From: Pseudomonas sp. NFACC02
Lineage (GTDB): Bacteria > Pseudomonadota > Gammaproteobacteria > Pseudomonadales > Pseudomonadaceae
Reading direction: 5' to 3'
DNA length: 64,000 bases
Assembly (NCBI RefSeq): GCF_900110765.1
Contig: NZ_FOEO01000004.1
Coordinates: forward strand, 186,001-250,000
The notes below the pieces were generated by a model that was not told where the DNA came from, searched no databases, and saw only the letters and a list, made by a program, of their open reading frames with translations. The position numbers and the translations under genes are program-made. This document shows, in pieces, positions 42,333 through 51,900 of this stretch. Every line of letters starts with the position of its first letter. The first letter of the stretch is position 1.

Positions 42333-43509
42333 AGACATCAGACGTGAAAGCGATGTGCTGGTCATCGGCGGCGGCATTCACGGCTTGAGCACCGCCTTCC
42401 ACCTCGCTCAACGCGGCGTCAAGGTGACGGTACTGGAAGCCGACTATTGCGCCCGGCATGCTTCGGGCGTCAACGCCGGAGGCGTACGCACGCTGGGGCG
42501 ACATGTCGCCGAGATTCCTCTGGCGCTGTCGTCGCGGACGTTATGGCATGAGTTACGCAGCGTGCTGGGCGATGACGGCGGCTTCGTTCCCAGCGGTCAG
42601 TTGAAGCTGGCGGAAAACCAGGATGAGTTGCAGGAATGCCGCGAGCGCGTGCGACACCTTCAGCGCCTCGGGTTCAGTCACGAAGTATTGATTGGCCCGG
42701 AAGCTGTCTTCGACATCATCCCCACCGTGGCACGTCACGTGGTGGGGGGCATCTGGGTCAAAGACGACGGCTATGCGACCCCGTTCAGAACCGTGACCGC
42801 GTTTCGTCTCGCGGCGCAGAAGCTGGGCGTGCAGGTGTACGAAGCCACGCCAGCGAAACGGATTGATCATAAGGAAGGGCGGTGGCACGTCACCGCAAAG
42901 GGCGGCGTGTTTTCGGCTGAACATCTGGTGATCACAGCGGGCGCCTGGGCGCGAGAGCTGGCCGCGCAGGTTGGTGAGTCGGTGCCCGGGCGTCCCGAAG
43001 GCCTGATGCTGATGGTCACCCACCGTGTTGCCCCGTTTTGCGCGCCCGTGCTGGGGGCCACCGGGCGTTCGCTGTCGTTCAAGCAGTTTGCCAACGGCAC
43101 GGTGGTGATCGGTGGAAAGCTGATCGGCACCCTGGACTTTCCGGCACGCCATGGCGAGGTCGACATGACCCGTCTAGGCACCAGCGCACGCACGGTTACC
43201 GACCTGTTCCCCCATCTCAAACACCTGGGCGTCAATCGTGTCTGGGCCGGGGTCGAGGCTTTCACCGAAGACGATCTGCCGGTCATTGGCCCCAGCCGCA
43301 ACGCGACTAACCTGAGCTACGCCTTCGGCTTTTGCGGCAGTGGATTCCAGATGGGGCCCGGGGTTGGCAAACGTCTGGCTCAGCAGATTGTGGGCGAGCA
43401 TTCGGACATTGCACTTGATGCCTTCGCCATCGACCGATTTCAAAACCCGGTGAGCGCTGCGTCGCCCGAGGTCCTTGAACCCGTTACATCCATCGTTCCA
43501 CACCATTAA
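42325..43509 (+). CDS. Second DAO-family FAD oxidoreductase
   Basis: A 394-residue protein with FAD site VLVIGGGIHGLSTAFHLAQRG near residue 10, sarcosine-oxidase-beta/DAO-like body and C-terminal YAFGFCGSGFQMGPGVG. GTG start with GGGGAG eight bases upstream, overlapping the previous gene by eight bases. It is a distant relative of the enzyme at 39474 and is not a fourth Hcn subunit. It probably acts on a later or alternative amine intermediate. Confidence 0.85.
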   Translation: MSEDIRRESDVLVIGGGIHGLSTAFHLAQRGVKVTVLEADYCARHASGVNAGGVRTLGRHVAEIPLALSSRTLWHELRSVLGDDGGFVPSGQLKLAENQDELQECRERVRHLQRLGFSHEVLIGPEAVFDIIPTVARHVVGGIWVKDDGYATPFRTVTAFRLAAQKLGVQVYEATPAKRIDHKEGRWHVTAKGGVFSAEHLVITAGAWARELAAQVGESVPGRPEGLMLMVTHRVAPFCAPVLGATGRSLSFKQFANGTVVIGGKLIGTLDFPARHGEVDMTRLGTSARTVTDLFPHLKHLGVNRVWAGVEAFTEDDLPVIGPSRNATNLSYAFGFCGSGFQMGPGVGKRLAQQIVGEHSDIALDAFAIDRFQNPVSAASPEVLEPVTSIVPHH

Positions 43510-43518
43510 GGAGTTCAC

Positions 43519-43872
43519 ATGCTGGAAATCACCCGCATCGAAACCAATCAACGCATGAGTCGCGTCGTTCAGTGCAACGGTTTCACATTTGTCGGCGGCC
43601 AGACCGCCACCGATCGTACCCTGGACATCAAAGGGCAGACGGCTCAAGTCCTCGAGAAAATCGACAATTTCCTCGCCAAGGCCGGACTGGACAAGACGCG
43701 CATTCTCAGTGCCCAAGTCTGGCTTTCTGACATTCAGGCGAACTTCGCGGGCATGAACGAAGTCTGGGATGCCTGGGCTCCGGAGGGGCACGCACCTGCC
43801 CGAGCGACCGTTGAGGCACGATTGGCTGCTCCGGATCTGCTCGTCGAAATTACCGTGGTGGCGGCAGGCTGA
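43519..43872 (+). CDS. RidA-family imine/enamine deaminase
   Basis: A 117-residue RidA/YjgF protein with GQTATD, the central KTRILSAQVWLSDI and the C-terminal PARATVEARLAAPDLLVEI, where the arginine binds the substrate carboxylate. It hydrolyses reactive imines and enamines, which fits a pathway in which flavin enzymes make imines. AAGGAG precedes ATG 43519. Last clear gene of the transporter-dehydrogenase operon. Confidence 0.9.
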   Translation: MLEITRIETNQRMSRVVQCNGFTFVGGQTATDRTLDIKGQTAQVLEKIDNFLAKAGLDKTRILSAQVWLSDIQANFAGMNEVWDAWAPEGHAPARATVEARLAAPDLLVEITVVAAG

Positions 43873-43882
43873 TTGGTTGCTC

Positions 43883-43924
43883 GCGAGCCTGTGCAGCCAG
43901 GGTTTTGGCATTGCACAGGCTTGC
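43883..43924. terminator. Large hairpin after the RidA gene
   Basis: Arms 43883-43895 and 43912-43924 pair over 13 positions with one G-T wobble, and GCC/GGC can pair inside the loop. There is no U-run. It may end or attenuate the long operon before the AhpD-like gene. Confidence 0.5.
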
Positions 43925-44028
43925 GCGCTAGCGCGTATGTTTTGTTCTGGATTACCCTCAGCGGTCATCAACGAATGCACGGGCGACGTCATCGAGAGCG
44001 CTGACGACCGGCCTGAACCAAGGAGTTT

Positions 44029-44589
44029 ATGGACATTCAATCGCGTCTCACCCCCTTGCAGCCTGATCAGATGAGCGACGATCAAGCGCGCGTGCTGGCG
44101 GACATTCTGAAGGGGCCTCGCGGCAATCTGGACGGACCTTTCCTCGCATGGATTCACAGCCCGGTGCTGGCAGACCACGCCCAGCGTCTGGGGGCGTTTT
44201 GCCGGTACGGTACCGCTTTGGAATCAAGGCTGACCGAACTCGCCATCCTTACCACCGCCGCCTGGTGGCGCTCTCAAGCCGAGTGGCAGATCCATGAGCC
44301 CATCGCCAGAAACGCAGGCCTTTCCGACAGCGTGATCGACGCGATCAGGCAGCAACGGACCCCGACGTTTACCTGCATCGACGAACAATGCGTTTACGAG
44401 ATCGGCCAGTCGCTTTACCAAACCCGACGTGTCGATACCGCACTTTACGAGCAGGGCATCGCGCTCTTTGGCGAGCCCGCCATGGTCGAGCTGATCGGCG
44501 TATACGGGTATTACTCGCTCGTCGCGATGACGCTCAATGCCTTTGAAGTGAGGCGTGATCTGGATAGTCCGTTGCCGTTTGATGAGTAG
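44029..44589 (+). CDS. Carboxymuconolactone decarboxylase/AhpD-like protein
   Basis: A 186-residue helical protein of the CMD-like fold (SRLTELAILTTAAWWRSQAEWQIH and LIGVYGYYSLVAMTLNAFEV). The redox CxxC of true AhpD is absent; WWRSQAEWQIHEPIA occupies the place of the catalytic segment, as in CMD-type members. The role is unclear: lactone/acid decarboxylation or another hydrolytic step. AAGGAG precedes the ATG. It follows the amine cluster after a 156-bp gap with a hairpin, so it may be a separate transcript. Confidence 0.8.
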   Translation: MDIQSRLTPLQPDQMSDDQARVLADILKGPRGNLDGPFLAWIHSPVLADHAQRLGAFCRYGTALESRLTELAILTTAAWWRSQAEWQIHEPIARNAGLSDSVIDAIRQQRTPTFTCIDEQCVYEIGQSLYQTRRVDTALYEQGIALFGEPAMVELIGVYGYYSLVAMTLNAFEVRRDLDSPLPFDE

Positions 44590-44751
44590 GGGCTATGCAT
44601 GTCCTTCGGCAAGGCGGATGTCAGCGTGTTGTTTCACGCGCCTGAGAGGCATGAACTGAAAGGACTTAAATCAGGACCGTTCACGAGCGCCCATCACCAT
44701 GATCATGCCGCACCCGGCTCCGTCGTGAGACGAAGCAGGTGAAGCAAGGCG

Positions 44752-45145
44752 TTATCGGGCGAACCGATTGTTTGTTGTTCCTTTGGTGTTATCGATGAAC
44801 CAAAACCACCGCTCATCTGCTTTCACGACGTTGCATTCTTCGCCGTAGGCCGAATACGTCACACAAATAACATCGCCAGTTATCTTCCAGTTTCCGGTTG
44901 CTTCAGGGTCACCTGTTATATGGATTCTGGCCTTGCCGTCAGCAGTCAAAACCTCGGTGAATGCTTGCCCCCCTCGAAGTCACGCTTTGGTGTGATCGTC
45001 CTATGAATTGAGCTGAGATTTCGCTACCGCTGATTTGTCTGGCGCCGGGCGGCGGCGGGGCATGTGCGTCCTTGGTCGGGCTGCTGCTGCCGCCAGCGCA
45101 GGCACTCAGCAGTACCGTGAGTGCTGTCATGTAAATCGCTCTCAT
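44752..45145 (-). pseudogene. Lipoprotein gene broken by a one-base shift in a G6 run
   Basis: The 5' part starts at ATG 45145 with GAGGA upstream. It encodes a lipoprotein signal (MRAIYMTALTVLLSACAGG) and runs to about residue 55 (RSHQSVTSR), where the frame then goes wrong and stops. The 3' part continues in the next frame (QAFTEVLTADGKARIHITGD to TTNNRFAR). Removing one G from the six-G tract at about 44967-44972 joins both into a single ~130-residue small lipoprotein. Function unknown. It could be a dead gene, a phase-variable one or a base-call error. Confidence 0.7.
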
Positions 45146-45441
45146 GAGTCATTCCTCTATACGAAAAAAGGTATGAGTCATTTGCGCGGAAGCAACGGCT
45201 CAATACTGACATTCCGAAGAGGTCTTTGTGAAAACGCAGACGTTTAAACAAATTGACTCGTGATTAATGTAGCAGCCTATGCAGAAGTTGTTTGCATGTG
45301 GATGCCGCCTTCGGTCGTTCAGGATTAAGCGGGGCCTTTCAATTAAAAAAAGTACCTTACCCAACCGGTCAATTCGAGAAGTCTTGTCAGACTCAGCTAA
45401 GCTCCACTTCTAGAGTATTACCCCCGCTATTGGAGCAGCCC

Positions 45442-46803
45442 ATGAAGCGTATCGCCACTGCTGCCTCGCTGTGCCTCGTCATGCTCCTCGGGGCGTGCGC
45501 GCCGTATACCGCCTATAGAACCCAGAATACTTTGTGCGAAACAGGTAAGGCCGATTGCTCGAAGGCAAATCTGCAACGGCACGCTGGCACAAGCATCTCT
45601 CCAGGCGACTACTTTCTAGGTTTCGTCGAATTTAACGATCAGGGCGACTTGTGGCAGCGTCAGGGGATGGAGGCAGTGCTCAATCACCTGAATACCGAGG
45701 CCGCGGCCAAGGACTTACTGATCGTGGTTTTCGTCCATGGTTGGCACCACTCGGCAAAGGAGGGAGATCCCAATATCAACACGTTCCGTTCGGTGCTGGC
45801 TGATTTAGCGCGGGCAGAGGCGGCCTCTGGGCGACCTGCCAGGGAGGTCGCGGGCGTTTATGTCGGTTGGCGCGGTGATTCGCTGGCGTTAGGCCCCGTG
45901 AACAACGTGACCTTCTGGGATCGCAAAAACACGGCGGAGAAGGTTGGCCACGGGCAAGTTACCGAACTGCTCAGCCGAATCGAACTCATCAAGCGTACCC
46001 AAGACAGCAAGGCTCGCGATGCTGCATTTGAAATCAAGCGTAAACGCTCCGCCGGGAGCGCTCAGTCAACTGATGAAAACCGCTGCGGTAAACTTGTCGC
46101 CGCAGGCCAGGAGGTCACCAGTCAAACCAAGTTGGTTGTTATCGGCCACAGTTTTGGCGGCCTGGTGGTGCAGTCTTCTATCGGGCAGATCCTTGAGGAT
46201 CGCGCCATACGCACCAAAGGGGGCGATTACGGCTGTCAGCTTGACGTCGAGGGATTTGGCAACCTGGTGGTGCTCATCAATCCGGCGTTCGAAGCCCAAC
46301 GCTACTCTGGCTTACACGACATCGCGTCCCACCGCACCTGGTTCCCGCCGCAGCAACTGCCAGTAGAAGTGATCCTCACCTCTAAAGCAGACGATGCCAC
46401 CGGCGTACTCTTCCCCTTGGGCCGGCGCTTTAACACAGTGTTCGAGCGAGATGGCTGGGACAAGAAGAACCTTACAACGGTCGGGCATTACCAGCCCTAC
46501 ATCACTCATGAGCTGTACAAGGCAGCGCCGGGCCAACCCGAGTCACAACCCCTCATGAAAGCCTGGTCAGCCGGTGGGCAACCGAGCTCACGGTTAACCA
46601 TCGCAGGCCTGACGCTGGAACGCACCCAGTTGGGAGATCGAAATCCCTACATGAACGTGAGCGTGAGCGGTGACCTGATCAAGGACCACAACGATATCGG
46701 CGAGCCGCAAATCATCGAATTCCTTAAACAGATGATTCTGTTATCGACCCTGCCCGAAAATGACCGGCATTTCATACAGACGTTACCTGCTGGGGAGTTG
46801 TAA
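45442..46803 (+). CDS. Alpha/beta-hydrolase lipoprotein
   Basis: A 453-residue protein with lipoprotein signal (LCLVMLLGAC, lipid cysteine about residue 18). The hydrolase core has VVFVHGWHHS (oxyanion strand), the nucleophile elbow GHSFGG near residue 237 and a late histidine in VGHYQPYI. It is probably an esterase- or lipase-like enzyme facing the periplasm or outer membrane; substrate unknown. ATG 45442 has GGAG seven bases upstream; the frame from 45292 is not family-like. It lies in the accessory region beside two broken genes. Confidence 0.78.
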   Translation: MKRIATAASLCLVMLLGACAPYTAYRTQNTLCETGKADCSKANLQRHAGTSISPGDYFLGFVEFNDQGDLWQRQGMEAVLNHLNTEAAAKDLLIVVFVHGWHHSAKEGDPNINTFRSVLADLARAEAASGRPAREVAGVYVGWRGDSLALGPVNNVTFWDRKNTAEKVGHGQVTELLSRIELIKRTQDSKARDAAFEIKRKRSAGSAQSTDENRCGKLVAAGQEVTSQTKLVVIGHSFGGLVVQSSIGQILEDRAIRTKGGDYGCQLDVEGFGNLVVLINPAFEAQRYSGLHDIASHRTWFPPQQLPVEVILTSKADDATGVLFPLGRRFNTVFERDGWDKKNLTTVGHYQPYITHELYKAAPGQPESQPLMKAWSAGGQPSSRLTIAGLTLERTQLGDRNPYMNVSVSGDLIKDHNDIGEPQIIEFLKQMILLSTLPENDRHFIQTLPAGEL

Positions 46804-46904
46804 TAAGGCAGCACGGGCAGGCTTTGGACGTTGAGGAGAGCCGAGCCTTGCGATAGCTCGTTGTTATTACGCATCTAGAGAGACTGTAAAAAACACTTAT
46901 TCTG

Positions 46905-47867
46905 GTGCGCCTCGCTTTGATTCCACCTGAATCCTATAGTAACGACACCAACTATGTCCTCCTGCCATTCACTCCCAACAATGTCGGGCACCAATGGTGC
47001 GAGTTTCAGGAAGGCATGACGCATGGCAACCGCTACTTCAATGACAGCGCCAGAAATTTCCTGAGGTGGCTGTTTGAAGGGGGGGATCACTATTCCGCGT
47101 CATCTGAGGAAAACTCGGTGGTGCGACTACTCACTCCTGATAATGCAGCCCCCTTTTTCCGTGCTCGGGTATGCTCAGGGTACGAGGACGTCGAGGTTAT
47201 CTGCGCTGATCCTGCTCGCAATCTCGGTGCGCCCCCCAAGGGGAAAGCAGGCGAGGGCAGGATGAATCCTGCCGGGGTGCCTGCGTTCTATGGCGCTTTT
47301 GATCGCGAAACGTGCGTTGCTGAGCTTCGACCTCGGGTGGGCAGCGATGTGGTCAGCGGCTAATTTCGGTTAAATGCAGACGTGAGGGTGTTGGACTTTG
47401 GCCGGCTTGAGAGCGCAGACCTCGGCCCTTCACCAAGCTTTTTTGACCCCAAGTATTTCGAGAAAACGGGGCGGCAGGAATTTCTTCGCTACCTGCATAA
47501 CGAGATCACAGCCCCCGTGAATCCTGGAAACCAGCGCAGCTACCTGATCACGCAGGTTATTGCCGAATACCTGGCAACCCATTACGTGCCGCGCTTTGAC
47601 GGGGTTATCTTCAAATCTATGCAGAAAGAGGGCGGGCAAAACCTGGTGCTCTTCTCGCACGTCGCTTGCGAGGCCACTCCGATGACCTGGCCGGTTTCAG
47701 GTGGATACTACGTGCGTGGCCGTAAGGCTTCGGATGCGCGCCGAATCGAATACGTCAATGGCAGCCTCATCAAGCACACCATCAAAGGAGTGGTCTTTGG
47801 CACTGATGAGTATGTGCTCCCCGAGACACTGCCCGTTGCTGTGCCACAGCCGGTTTTTGATTTCTAG
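46905..47867 (+). pseudogene. RES-domain (toxin-like) gene interrupted by an in-frame TAA
   Basis: Two open stretches, 46905-47363 and 47382-47867, share the same frame and are separated by a single TAA at 47361-47363. The joined product (~320 residues) has the RES core: FRARVCSG, GRMNPAGVPAFYGA, CVAELRP, and after the stop RVLDFGRLE, then ITQVIAEYL and FDGVIFKS. RES proteins are NAD-degrading toxins. No Xre/MbcA-type antitoxin lies directly beside it. The N-terminus begins at a GTG with no good ribosome site, so it may be truncated as well. Most likely an inactive toxin relic. Confidence 0.8.
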
Positions 47868-47975
47868 GGCAGCCAAAGCTTGATGGCCAGCCCTCCGCCG
47901 TTCCCTCAGTGTTTGAGCCCTCACTGTGTAGCGAGGATGCGTTGGGATAAGCGTCCTTGCTCATGGTTGCAGGAC

Positions 47976-48671
47976 TTAGAAGCGGAAATCCGGTTTCTTC
48001 TGCACCGCGAACTCGTCAGGAGCTTTGCCCTGTTCGAAGGCAATCAGGTACGTCATCTGGACAGTCATGGGCTTCGCATCGGGCTGGCTGTCCGACACTT
48101 TCAGGTGTACCTCACGCGTTGCGCAATGAATCGACACCTGCTGCGTGAGCAGTTCATCAATCAGTTCCTGCATCTCGTCGTACACCGAAAATTTTGAAGT
48201 TTCCGGGTATTCGCTGGCGCAGTCCCGATATTCACGGAAATAGTCGATAAGCGCTGCAAAGACCTCGTGCGCCTCACGTTTGATTTCAAAACCAGGCTGG
48301 CAGATATCGACCGTAGAACCTTCGGCGAGCTTGGCGAGTTGGCGGCCAGTCGACAGGGGAAAGGTCGGGAGCGTGATGTAGTCTCGGTCAAAACGGGCTT
48401 TCTCTTCCTTGAGTTCTTCTTCGGTGGGAATGATGTAGGGCTTGTTGAATGCGTCGATGTCTTCGATCTCGAATGCTCGCGCGAGCGCGCGGCGGGTATC
48501 GAAGCTCGCCGACTTTGCATTCTCGACGCGCTGGACAGTTCGCACGTTCAAACCCGCGAGCTCGGCCAGGGTCTCTTGTGACCACTGAAAGACCTCACGC
48601 ATTTTGCGAATAAGGGCAGCGAATTCTTCAAGGTTCAACAGGCGAGGTTGGCCAGACGTGGTGCTGTTCAT
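47976..48671 (-). CDS. XRE-family DNA-binding protein
   Basis: A 231-residue protein with an N-terminal helix-turn-helix (LIRKMREVFQWSQETLAELAGLNVRTVQRVE, residues ~18-50) of the XRE/lambda-repressor type. An acidic C-terminal region of ~150 residues follows that I do not recognise. It probably regulates neighbours in the island. It is larger than the usual Xre antitoxin of RES systems and lies convergent to the broken RES gene, so it is not a standard antitoxin. Confidence 0.75.
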   Translation of the reverse strand: MNSTTSGQPRLLNLEEFAALIRKMREVFQWSQETLAELAGLNVRTVQRVENAKSASFDTRRALARAFEIEDIDAFNKPYIIPTEEELKEEKARFDRDYITLPTFPLSTGRQLAKLAEGSTVDICQPGFEIKREAHEVFAALIDYFREYRDCASEYPETSKFSVYDEMQELIDELLTQQVSIHCATREVHLKVSDSQPDAKPMTVQMTYLIAFEQGKAPDEFAVQKKPDFRF

Positions 48672-48904
48672 TGTTTCGCTCCATCAGAAGGTTGGTAGGA
48701 CTCATGATGCGGCAGCCCCCAATGACACAACACGACAGGAGCCCGACAGCGCCCGCCAGTCCAGCGGCCGGGTGCCATCACGGGGCTCTCGTCGAGGAGT
48801 CGCAGACAGATGTCATCAGCGATTTGAAAAGTCGGTACCCTTGAATGGGGCCTCAAACCGATGAGCCACGACAGTTTTCTACCCCCATAATCGCTTGATG
48901 GAAT

Positions 48905-49516
48905 TCACCTCAGGTACATCTTTTGAGTTCGAAGCATCGCGATCTGGAACGTGTCGCCGTAAATACCATTCGTCTCCAGTACGACCCTGTCCTTAGACGT
49001 GCTACGGATGTCGTAGCGTTGAGACTGCGCCAGCTCAAACTTAGGCCCAAGATCCAAGCCCGGCATTGTGCCGAATGCATTGAGTGCTTGTGCTGAAACG
49101 GTGCGGTTCCCCAACGTGGTGCTGATAAGCGGTGCTTGGGCATGTGCCAGCTTGATCACCAATTCATCATCGTTGGCCTGCCATTCACCATTCCCGTCGA
49201 ATGCGTACACCGCCTTAAAAGGCGTACCCGGCTTTGTGCTGACAGATTGCATTTCGCCAGTGAGCCTGTATGTCTTGTTTGAGAAATATTGAATAGTGCC
49301 CTTGAAGCGAACGACGCAGTCACGATCGGGGTATTCAAACTCTTCGTACCAATTTCCCAATAGCGCAGGGTTGACGCCGTCTTGAGATTTTGGGGGTATG
49401 GCGTAAGGCAGAAACGGCCCGACTATGGACGCGACTTGGGATGCCCAAGAAATAGCGCCCGCTACCAGTAAGCCGCAACCCACCCATAGTGTTCTGTGTT
49501 GTTTAAACCAGTTCAT
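48905..49516 (-). CDS. Membrane-anchored hypothetical protein
   Basis: A 203-residue protein with one N-terminal hydrophobic helix (VGCGLLVAGAISWASQVASI) and a beta-rich periplasmic part. Segments such as LLGNWYEEFEYPDRDC and YLTGEM-like strands recall lipocalin-like stress domains, but I do not recognise a family. AAGG lies before the ATG. It lies in the same orientation as the nuclease-helicase pair 240 bp upstream; a functional link is not shown. Confidence 0.6.
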   Translation of the reverse strand: MNWFKQHRTLWVGCGLLVAGAISWASQVASIVGPFLPYAIPPKSQDGVNPALLGNWYEEFEYPDRDCVVRFKGTIQYFSNKTYRLTGEMQSVSTKPGTPFKAVYAFDGNGEWQANDDELVIKLAHAQAPLISTTLGNRTVSAQALNAFGTMPGLDLGPKFELAQSQRYDIRSTSKDRVVLETNGIYGDTFQIAMLRTQKMYLR

Positions 49517-49754
49517 TGCTTGGCCTTTCGTAATCGTCCGGTAAGCCCGTCTTGACCGCTATTTTCCAGGGGCAGAGCGAACTGTGTTGGGCGTTGTGCA
49601 GCGCCCCAGGCGCTTTGGCGAAAAAAAGCGGTTATTCGGAGTAGTAGAATTTGCCACGCTCACCCCCGTCGCTTTCATCATCGACATCCATCTGGGGGCG
49701 AGTGATTCAACCAAGTGCGGGCCGCACCTACGCTAATCGAGTCTGATGAGGCCT

Positions 49755-51899
49755 TCAGATTTCCTCGACAGCCCATTTAACAATCTGTTTTTCAAAGCTA
49801 CTCAGTGGCGACGATGCGATCTTGGGGGCCCAAGCTCTCAGGTTGGCTAGTAACTGCGTGAGACCATCCGCTGGCAGAATGGCACTTTTAAATTTTGACG
49901 AAATTTGGACAGGTACCCCGTACTCATCCAGCGCAGTGAGGAGTGGATCATGAAAGAGGTTTTCGAGCTGTTCAGCGAAGAAACCGAAATCGCCAGGTTC
50001 AACATTCACACGTCTAAAAACGTCGGCTTGGATTTTGCTCAGCGCCATGATGTCTCGCGGCAGGCGGTAGGATATGACATTGCGGATCAGCTTCAATCGT
50101 TGCCCGATTGACTCGCTAGGTGTGCGATCAGAAATGTCCTCATCTATTGCTTGTTGCAGATACGCCTGAAAGTTTTTTTGAGCCCTGAGTGCATTGATGT
50201 GCCAAGCGAGTTGAAGGCCGGAATGGATGCCGTACTCCTGTAGCTTATGCGGCAGGTGGTCATAGATGAGCGTGCATAGGTATTCCAGCTGCTTTTGCTC
50301 AGGATTACCTTTCCAGGTGAGCAACTCACGGCCCAAAATCTTTTCCCTAAGGATTCTGTCAGCTACTTCGACCTGTCTATCAATCGGAATGTGCCGGTTC
50401 TCAATTAATGTTGACGTAGAGAGTTGAGGCGTGGCGTAGGCAGCTTCCAACCGCTGCTTTGACTGGTCGGTGAGGTATTCAGGCTCCAATTTCATCAGCA
50501 GTCCCATGGGCGAGGCGCTGTCCTGAAGCCCGATGGGATAGTCGACCGTGAGGCTTTTCTCTTCTGGAGGCTCCTCCAGCATGAACACCTTGCCGATGAA
50601 GTACTGATTCATACGCCCAGCTCGGCCAGATATGTTCTTGAATGTGAAAAAATCAAAAGTATTTTTGTTGATCCGCCTGTCGTAGATGATGACGTTTTCG
50701 GCAGAGGTGTTTACCCCCTCGATCATGGTTGATGTGCAGATGATGTACCGAATAGATCGTTCGTTGAACAGCTTCACGAAATATTGCTGGATTGCTCTCG
50801 GCACGCCGCCGTGGTGAATGCCAATTCCCAGCGAAATGGCCTTGGCTACGTTCCATGCCGGATGATAATTTTCAGCGATCCATGCCGAAATCTCCCGGGT
50901 AGCTTCCAGCGCAGGAAAGTCACCTTCATCGATCAGGAATTGCGCGACCCTGTTGGCACTGGCTGGGGACTGGCAGTAGATCAACGTGGGTGTGGTGATT
51001 TGCTGACAAAGCTCCAGCAGCTTTTCCTTGCGCTCGTCACCTCGGGTGCGAAGGTTGTAGTGCGTAACATCGACCGCCACCGTCGAGAAGTTCGAAGGGA
51101 TGAAGTTGTACTCATATTTGTCCAGGCCCTGAATGTTGTGGATGTGAGGGCCTAGCAGGTAGAACTGAGCACCCAGGTTCGCGAGTCTGTGGAAGGCCAG
51201 ACTCAGGTCGACTGATCTGTTCTTCTCTTCAGAGTCGCTGGCGAGGTCAAGCTTGTAGAATTCATCGATGACGAAGAAGTCGACGTCGTCCAGATCGTCG
51301 CGTTGTAGCACACGCTCCTGAGTCAGCAGGTAGACGTTAGTAACAGACGCTTGCGCCTCCTGGCTAGGGTGAGTGATGACGTTGCAGGACTCTCGGAAGC
51401 GCCTCACCAGCCGACGACGCGTTTCGTCAATGAGCGCAATGGTCGGAACAATGACTACGACTTTCCGAAATTTCCCTTGAGCTAGGACGGCGTCGATCAC
51501 CAAGCTCTTGCCCACGCTCGTTGATGCGCTGAGCACGACGTTTCGACCTTGCATCAATAGATGGAAAACATGTGCCTGCAAACGGTGAAAGACCATGCCC
51601 TTCTCTACACCCTGTACCCGATGAACCTCGTAGGCGAGGCGGTCGGCGGCGGATACTTGGTCTACATGTTCGGTAATGTAGGGGAATAGACCAACCGTGC
51701 GAACCAGGCTGAGTAGCAAAGACTGCTCGACCTCGTCGAACAGTTTGAATTTGTCCAAGAAGCGGATGACCAGATCACGGCCTTCCCATTCTGGGTGGCC
51801 TTTATTCACAATGTGAGTCAGGCCCGCAAACAACCCGGTCTTGTCGTCCGTGCTGCTGCCTAGCGACTCAAGCTGACGTTTTACCAGTTCGTATTTCAT
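49755..51899 (-). CDS. Superfamily 2 helicase, AbpB-like defence component
   Basis: A 714-residue DExH helicase. Walker A is SASTSVGKS (125-133), motif II is DEFY (212-215), HHGG lies at 361-364 and motif VI GRAGR at 424-428. The C-terminal ~280 residues are unrecognised. ATG 51899 is one base after the nuclease stop; the frame upstream to 52013 is a shadow. Paired with a DUF4297-like nuclease and close in length to E. coli AbpB (YfjK, about 730), it is probably the helicase of an AbpAB-type anti-phage system. Hachiman HamB is the other candidate. Confidence 0.75.
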   Translation of the reverse strand: MKYELVKRQLESLGSSTDDKTGLFAGLTHIVNKGHPEWEGRDLVIRFLDKFKLFDEVEQSLLLSLVRTVGLFPYITEHVDQVSAADRLAYEVHRVQGVEKGMVFHRLQAHVFHLLMQGRNVVLSASTSVGKSLVIDAVLAQGKFRKVVVIVPTIALIDETRRRLVRRFRESCNVITHPSQEAQASVTNVYLLTQERVLQRDDLDDVDFFVIDEFYKLDLASDSEEKNRSVDLSLAFHRLANLGAQFYLLGPHIHNIQGLDKYEYNFIPSNFSTVAVDVTHYNLRTRGDERKEKLLELCQQITTPTLIYCQSPASANRVAQFLIDEGDFPALEATREISAWIAENYHPAWNVAKAISLGIGIHHGGVPRAIQQYFVKLFNERSIRYIICTSTMIEGVNTSAENVIIYDRRINKNTFDFFTFKNISGRAGRMNQYFIGKVFMLEEPPEEKSLTVDYPIGLQDSASPMGLLMKLEPEYLTDQSKQRLEAAYATPQLSTSTLIENRHIPIDRQVEVADRILREKILGRELLTWKGNPEQKQLEYLCTLIYDHLPHKLQEYGIHSGLQLAWHINALRAQKNFQAYLQQAIDEDISDRTPSESIGQRLKLIRNVISYRLPRDIMALSKIQADVFRRVNVEPGDFGFFAEQLENLFHDPLLTALDEYGVPVQISSKFKSAILPADGLTQLLANLRAWAPKIASSPLSSFEKQIVKWAVEEI

Positions 51900-51900
51900 A

